Origin: Bacteroidetes bacterium MedPE-SWsnd-G2
Lineage (GTDB): Bacteria > Bacteroidota > Bacteroidia > Flavobacteriales > Flavobacteriaceae
Reading direction: 5' to 3'
Assembly: GCA_001874335.1 (NCBI GenBank)
Contig: MPDE01000007.1
Span: 1-64,000 of the forward strand
Length of the DNA: 64,000 nucleotides
Part shown: in pieces, positions 60,431 to 64,000 of the stretch
Layout: every line of letters begins with the position of its first letter
Position numbering within the stretch: position 1 is the first letter of the stretch
Notes under the pieces: model-generated
What the model was told of the DNA's origin: nothing
The model's database searches: none
The model's input: the letters and a program-made list of their open reading frames with translations, nothing else
Made by a program: the position numbers and the translations under genes

Positions 60431-61480
60431 TTATATAATTAACATGGCATCACCATAAGAATAGAACTTGTATTTTTCTTTTACAGCCTCTTCATAAGCC
60501 TGCTTCATGAAATCATGTCCAGCAAAGGCAGATACCATCATTAATAATGTTGATTTTGGCGTATGAAAATTAGTAATCATACAGTTTGCAATGCTAAAAT
60601 CGTAAGGCGGGAAAATAAATTTATTTGTCCAGCCTTCAAATTCGTTTAACGTACCACTTGATGATACTGAACTTTCTACCGCTCTCATTGCAGTAGTCCC
60701 AACAGCACAAATTCTTCGTTTCTGAGACTTTGCATTATTTACGATATCTACTGTTTTAGAATCAATAAACGCCTCTTCACTATCCATTTTATGTTTGGAC
60801 AAATCTTCAACTTCAACTGGATTAAATGTACCTAAACCAACATGTAATGTTACCTCAGCAAAATCAATTCCTTTAATCTCAAGGCGTTTTAACAAGTGCT
60901 TTGAAAAGTGAAGACCAGCAGTTGGTGCTGCAACAGCTCCCTCTTTCTTTGCGAAAATTGTTTGATAACGATCTTGATCCTCAGGCTCCACATCTCTCTT
61001 AATATATTTAGGGAGTGGTGTTTCACCGAGTTCATTCAATTTATTTCTAAATTCTGCATAAGAACCGTCGTATAAAAACCTAAGGGTACGTCCTCTTGAA
61101 GTTGTATTATCAATAACTTCTGCTACTAAGGTTTCATCTTCACCAAAATACAGTTTATTACCAATTCTAATTTTACGAGCTGGATCAACTAAAACATCCC
61201 ATAAACGTTGATCTTGATTTAATTCACGTAATAAAAACACTTCGATTCTTGCTCCAGTTTTTTCTTTATTACCATAAAGACGCGCAGGAAAAACTTTGGT
61301 GTTATTTAAAATCATAACATCTCCTTCATCGAAATAGTCAATTAAATCTTTGAAGTATTTATGCTCAATAGTTTGTTTTTCTCTATTAAGAACCATTAAT
61401 CTTGATTCATCCCTGTTTTCTGATGGGTGCTCAGCTAATAATTCTTCTGGTAAGGTAAAATTAAAGTGTGATAATTTCAT
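60431..61480 (-). CDS. queA: S-adenosylmethionine:tRNA ribosyltransferase-isomerase QueA
   Basis: A 349-residue QueA from the ATG at 61480 ('[20 protein letters not shown]'). A GTG at 61504 is in frame but overlaps the -7 box. Conserved blocks: '[20 protein letters not shown]', '[16 protein letters not shown]', '[20 protein letters not shown]' and '[20 protein letters not shown]'. It transfers and isomerises the ribose of SAM to 7-aminomethyl-7-deazaguanine in tRNA, giving epoxyqueuosine. It lies between aroA and rlmN on the minus strand with its own promoter candidate. Confidence 0.96.
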   Translation of the reverse strand: MKLSHFNFTLPEELLAEHPSENRDESRLMVLNREKQTIEHKYFKDLIDYFDEGDVMILNNTKVFPARLYGNKEKTGARIEVFLLRELNQDQRLWDVLVDPARKIRIGNKLYFGEDETLVAEVIDNTTSRGRTLRFLYDGSYAEFRNKLNELGETPLPKYIKRDVEPEDQDRYQTIFAKKEGAVAAPTAGLHFSKHLLKRLEIKGIDFAEVTLHVGLGTFNPVEVEDLSKHKMDSEEAFIDSKTVDIVNNAKSQKRRICAVGTTAMRAVESSVSSSGTLNEFEGWTNKFIFPPYDFSIANCMITNFHTPKSTLLMMVSAFAGHDFMKQAYEEAVKEKYKFYSYGDAMLII

Positions 61481-61503
61481 GTATACATTTTTTTTACAAG
61501 GCA

Positions 61504-61535
61504 CAAATATACAATCTCAATATAGCCCTTGTCAA
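61504..61535 (-). promoter_or_regulatory. Promoter candidate for queA
   Basis: On the minus strand TTG (61533-61535), a 21-base spacer and TATATTTG (61504-61511), a full match to the Flavobacterium consensus. The ATG lies 23 bases downstream of the box. Confidence 0.65.
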
Positions 61536-61547
61536 GTAATTGGTTGA

Positions 61548-62768
61548 TTATTTAATTTGGAAGCCTATTTCTTTTAAATCCTCCCAAAACCTAGGATAAG
61601 ATTTAGACACCACTTTGGCATCATTAATAGTAATTGGGCCGACTAAAGCCAAAGGTGCAAAAGCCATTGCCATTCTATGATCATTATACGTATCAATGGA
61701 TACATTTGGATTTATTTGTACTACTGAAGTTAATGACAAACTTGCTTCATCGATTGCCACCTTTCCACCCAACTTTTCAAGCTCCGTTTTTAAAGCTACA
61801 AGTCTATCGGTTTCTTTAATCTTTAAGGTATGTAGTCCAATCATCTTACATGACATTCCTAATCCCAAACAAGACACTGCAATTGTTTGTGCAATATCAG
61901 GAGCTTTTACTAAGTCTAATTGAACTGATGTTTTATGCTCACTTTCTTTTTGTAAAACAATCTTGTTCTCAAAAAATGTGGTTGAAACCCCAAACGCTTT
62001 ATAAATTTCGGACAACACAGAATCTCCTTGTAAACTTGCCTTTTTAAAAGCGTTTAATTCTATGGCAGTTCCGATAGGAGACAACGCGATAATACTATAA
62101 AAATAGGAGGCAGAAGACCAGTCTGATTCAACTGTAATTCTATTACTTTTTAAAGGCCCCTTAAATGGTGCAATACTAATTGTATTGTTTTCAAAAGAAG
62201 TTTCAACCCCTATTTCTTGTAATAAGTTAAGGGTCATATTTATATAAGGCACCGAAGTAATTTCTCCATTTAACTGAATACGCAATCCCTTGTTTAGACT
62301 TGGTGCAATTAAACAAAGTGCAGATATGTATTGGCTACTAACATTAGCCTCCAAGGAAACTCTGCTTTTTAGTTGATCAATACCACAGATACGTAATGGA
62401 GGATAACCTTCATTACCAGAATATTGAATATCTGCACCCATTTCTCTAAGCGCATCTACCAATATAGAAATTGGACGCTGCTGCATACGCTCTGATCCGG
62501 TAAGGGAAAAACATTTATCTTTTTGAGTAGATAGATATGCAGTTAAAAAACGCATTGCTGTCCCTGCATGATGAATATCTAAATGCTCAAATTCTGAATT
62601 CAAAGCTTTAGTCATAAGCTGTGAGTCATCAGAATTTGAGCAATTAAACAACTCCAATTTAGGATAGATGGCTTGTAAAACTAATAATCTATTGGTTTCA
62701 CTTTTTGATCCCGTAATGGTGATGCTTTGATTAGAATTTATGTGGCTTTTTAATAAATTGAGATTCAT
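61548..62768 (-). CDS. aroA: 3-phosphoshikimate 1-carboxyvinyltransferase (EPSP synthase)
   Basis: A 406-residue EPSP synthase from the ATG at 62768. In this numbering the 'TGSKSETNR' lysine is Lys22, as in E. coli; an ATG at 62780 and a TTG at 62789 are also in frame. Active-site pieces are intact: 'HAGTAMRFL', 'RMQQRPISILVDALREMGAD', 'APDIAQTIAV', 'LKIKETDRLVALK' and 'YNDHRMAMAFAPL'. E. coli Pro101, after 'GTAMR', is Phe here. It joins shikimate-3-phosphate and phosphoenolpyruvate in aromatic amino-acid synthesis. It follows mazG on the minus strand. Confidence 0.93.
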   Translation of the reverse strand: MNLNLLKSHINSNQSITITGSKSETNRLLVLQAIYPKLELFNCSNSDDSQLMTKALNSEFEHLDIHHAGTAMRFLTAYLSTQKDKCFSLTGSERMQQRPISILVDALREMGADIQYSGNEGYPPLRICGIDQLKSRVSLEANVSSQYISALCLIAPSLNKGLRIQLNGEITSVPYINMTLNLLQEIGVETSFENNTISIAPFKGPLKSNRITVESDWSSASYFYSIIALSPIGTAIELNAFKKASLQGDSVLSEIYKAFGVSTTFFENKIVLQKESEHKTSVQLDLVKAPDIAQTIAVSCLGLGMSCKMIGLHTLKIKETDRLVALKTELEKLGGKVAIDEASLSLTSVVQINPNVSIDTYNDHRMAMAFAPLALVGPITINDAKVVSKSYPRFWEDLKEIGFQIK

Positions 62769-62796
62769 TGAATTAATCATTAACCCCAAAATTACC

Positions 62797-63126
62797 CTAT
62801 TTTTTCAATTTTTCGTTATTATGATGCCTATCGTGATCCCTTTTTGTTTTTAAATCCAATTTTTTATCAAAAGCTTCTTGTAAATTCACACCTGTTTGAT
62901 TTGCAAGACAAAGAACCACAAACATAACGTCTGCCAACTCCTCACCTAAATCTTTAGATTTGTCGCTTTCTTTTTCACTTTGTTCGCCATATCTGCGAGC
63001 AATAATTCGAGCCACTTCACCTACTTCTTCTGTAAGCTGAGCCATATTAGTTAGCTCATTAAAGTAGCGCACCCCGTGTTCCTTAATCCAATTATCGACC
63101 TCTAATTGGGCATTTTCAATATTCAT
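62797..63126 (-). CDS. MazG-type nucleotide pyrophosphohydrolase
   Basis: A 109-residue all-helical protein of the MazG-like NTP pyrophosphatase superfamily with the metal-binding pattern 'LTEEVGEVARIIARRYGEQ' followed by 'LGEELADVMFVVLCLAN' (ExxE...ExxD). It may hydrolyse non-canonical or damaged nucleotides. It is one base downstream of a transglutaminase-like gene and 28 bases upstream of aroA on the same strand. It is shorter than the two-domain MazG of E. coli. Confidence 0.88.
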   Translation of the reverse strand: MNIENAQLEVDNWIKEHGVRYFNELTNMAQLTEEVGEVARIIARRYGEQSEKESDKSKDLGEELADVMFVVLCLANQTGVNLQEAFDKKLDLKTKRDHDRHHNNEKLKK

Positions 63127-63127
63127 A

Positions 63128-64000
63128 TTACACCTTTTTAAGTACTATTTTCTCCAATTCCTTATCGATCATTACTTTAAAAAATTCTTTTAAGCCTGAA
63201 TAATCTTTAGGAAGTACAAAGGTCGTATTTAAATTAACATCAAACTTCAATTGCAAATATTTTCCATTCTCCTTTATGACATAGGTATATTTAGCATCAT
63301 CATCATTTAAAACAGAACCTTCTGTCTTAGGTAAGTGATCAACCACGTATCCCTCAGGCAGCATTATATTGACACTATAACTTTGCTTTCTTGGATATGA
63401 AAAGTTTATCGGGTAAGTTCTTGTGTCTTGCTTAAAAGGGTTCTCTGTTGTTGACAAAAATAGTAATGGAGAGAAATACAACTTTCCTCCAATTTCTTCT
63501 ATGGCATCTTCAAGATAGTAATCGTAGGACACTTTCAATGGTTGTAACAAATTAGACTTATTTTCAAGTTTAATTTCGCTTACTTCCAAACCATCTTTAT
63601 TTTTCTCTAAATGTTTTATATGATCCTCCTCACTTAAATACACATAATTATCTCTATAATTTTTGGCTATATAATTGTCTAAATTGGTTCTCACCTTTCC
63701 TTCAACAGACAAATCAGAGTTTATTTTAACATTTAAAGAAACTACTTCTTTAGAAATGCTTCTTGGAGAAAGGTTTACCCAAGTAGAACTTCCATTTGTT
63801 CTAATTAATCTACCTCTCCAATTCAACACTTTATCTGGCAACGTATTAAAAGTGGCATTTATATCACTGGCATCTAACAGTACAATTGCACCCTCTATCT
63901 CAATACCACAAATCACATAATTAAAGCCAGAACGCGTAGGAAATGTAGGTATCCCATTGTTTTTTGTGCTAATTAAAATTGGATTTGCATTTACACCAGC
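63128..64000 (-). CDS. DUF3857/DUF3858 transglutaminase-like protein, 5' end outside the window
   Basis: The reading frame is open to the right edge of the window, so this is the C-terminal part of a larger gene; the GTG at 63916 is internal, not the start. The edge codons read into 'AGVNANPILIST...FNYVICGIEI', then 'AIVLLDASDINATFNTLPDK' and 'LNWRGRLIRTNGSSTWVNLS'. These are the end of a transglutaminase-like core followed by the DUF3858-type C-terminal beta domain found in Flavobacteriaceae DUF3857 proteins. The stop is one base before mazG. The signal peptide and the catalytic Cys lie beyond the window. Confidence 0.75.
   Translation of the reverse strand, partial: AGVNANPILISTKNNGIPTFPTRSGFNYVICGIEIEGAIVLLDASDINATFNTLPDKVLNWRGRLIRTNGSSTWVNLSPRSISKEVVSLNVKINSDLSVEGKVRTNLDNYIAKNYRDNYVYLSEEDHIKHLEKNKDGLEVSEIKLENKSNLLQPLKVSYDYYLEDAIEEIGGKLYFSPLLFLSTTENPFKQDTRTYPINFSYPRKQSYSVNIMLPEGYVVDHLPKTEGSVLNDDDAKYTYVIKENGKYLQLKFDVNLNTTFVLPKDYSGLKEFFKVMIDKELEKIVLKKV

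Noticed and set aside
63914-63916. GTG as the start of the last gene
   Set aside because: The frame stays open through the window edge and encodes family-typical residues upstream, so it is internal.
1-64000. tRNA genes, CRISPR arrays, insertion sequences, prophage or integrative element
   Set aside because: No cloverleaf-like block, regular spacer-repeat array, transposase, integrase or phage gene was seen. All genes look like ordinary chromosomal Flavobacteriaceae genes.

Overview
The window is a compact, AT-rich stretch of a Bacteroidota chromosome, almost certainly from the Flavobacteriaceae. The evidence is a SusC/SusD pair, the gliding genes gldB and gldC, a type IX secretion (T9SS) sorting domain, a Bacteroidota 'putative porin', many short lipoproteins, no obvious Shine-Dalgarno sequences, and recurrent Bacteroidota -7 boxes (TAnnTTTG). 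I see no tRNA, rRNA, insertion sequence, prophage or CRISPR array. No gene-free stretch exceeds about 210 bases.

Layout. 0.1-8.5 kb (minus): a porin and a four-gene SusC/SusD/two-lipoprotein uptake operon with no degradative enzyme beside it. 8.6-14.6 kb: rnhB, a large lipoprotein, a nucleoid-associated protein, lipB with a small lipoprotein, and a 52-residue YqaE/Pmp3 protein. 14.6-23.8 kb (plus): a membrane-tethered LuxR-type regulator, a DUF1573 protein, lysS, a diheme cytochrome-like lipoprotein, an HExxH metalloprotease and two small secreted proteins. 23.8-26.8 kb (minus): a PLP enzyme, a LysM glucosaminidase and hemL in one operon. 26.9-31.5 kb (plus): a DUF5522 protein overlapping hutU, a DUF4136 lipoprotein and a SulP transporter.

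31.6-48.0 kb (minus) is the centre of interest. It is a nearly complete aerobic phenylacetyl-CoA (Paa) pathway headed by a TetR regulator (tetR-paaE-A-B-C-D-G-H-I-J-Z-F-Y), followed by a 2-oxo acid dehydrogenase E2, a branched-chain-type aminotransferase and a fused E1. The ligase paaK is absent from the window. Aminotransferase plus E1/E2 could make phenylacetyl-CoA directly from phenylalanine via phenylpyruvate. A nearly perfect palindrome lies between tetR and paaE, and a degenerate copy lies just upstream of the E2 gene. This suggests that one regulator controls both transcription units. The PaaZ protein carries an extra ~150-residue DinB/DUF1569-like C-terminal domain.

48-64 kb: a rhodanese, a DUF4230 protein, gldC-gldB, nadE, an atypical response regulator (Glu at the phosphoacceptor position), a DnaG primase lacking all four zinc ligands, an ECF sigma/membrane protein/outer-membrane barrel operon, a polyprenyl synthase, a T9SS-secreted protein, rlmN, queA, aroA and mazG. 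The window ends inside a transglutaminase/DUF3857-like gene that runs off the right edge.
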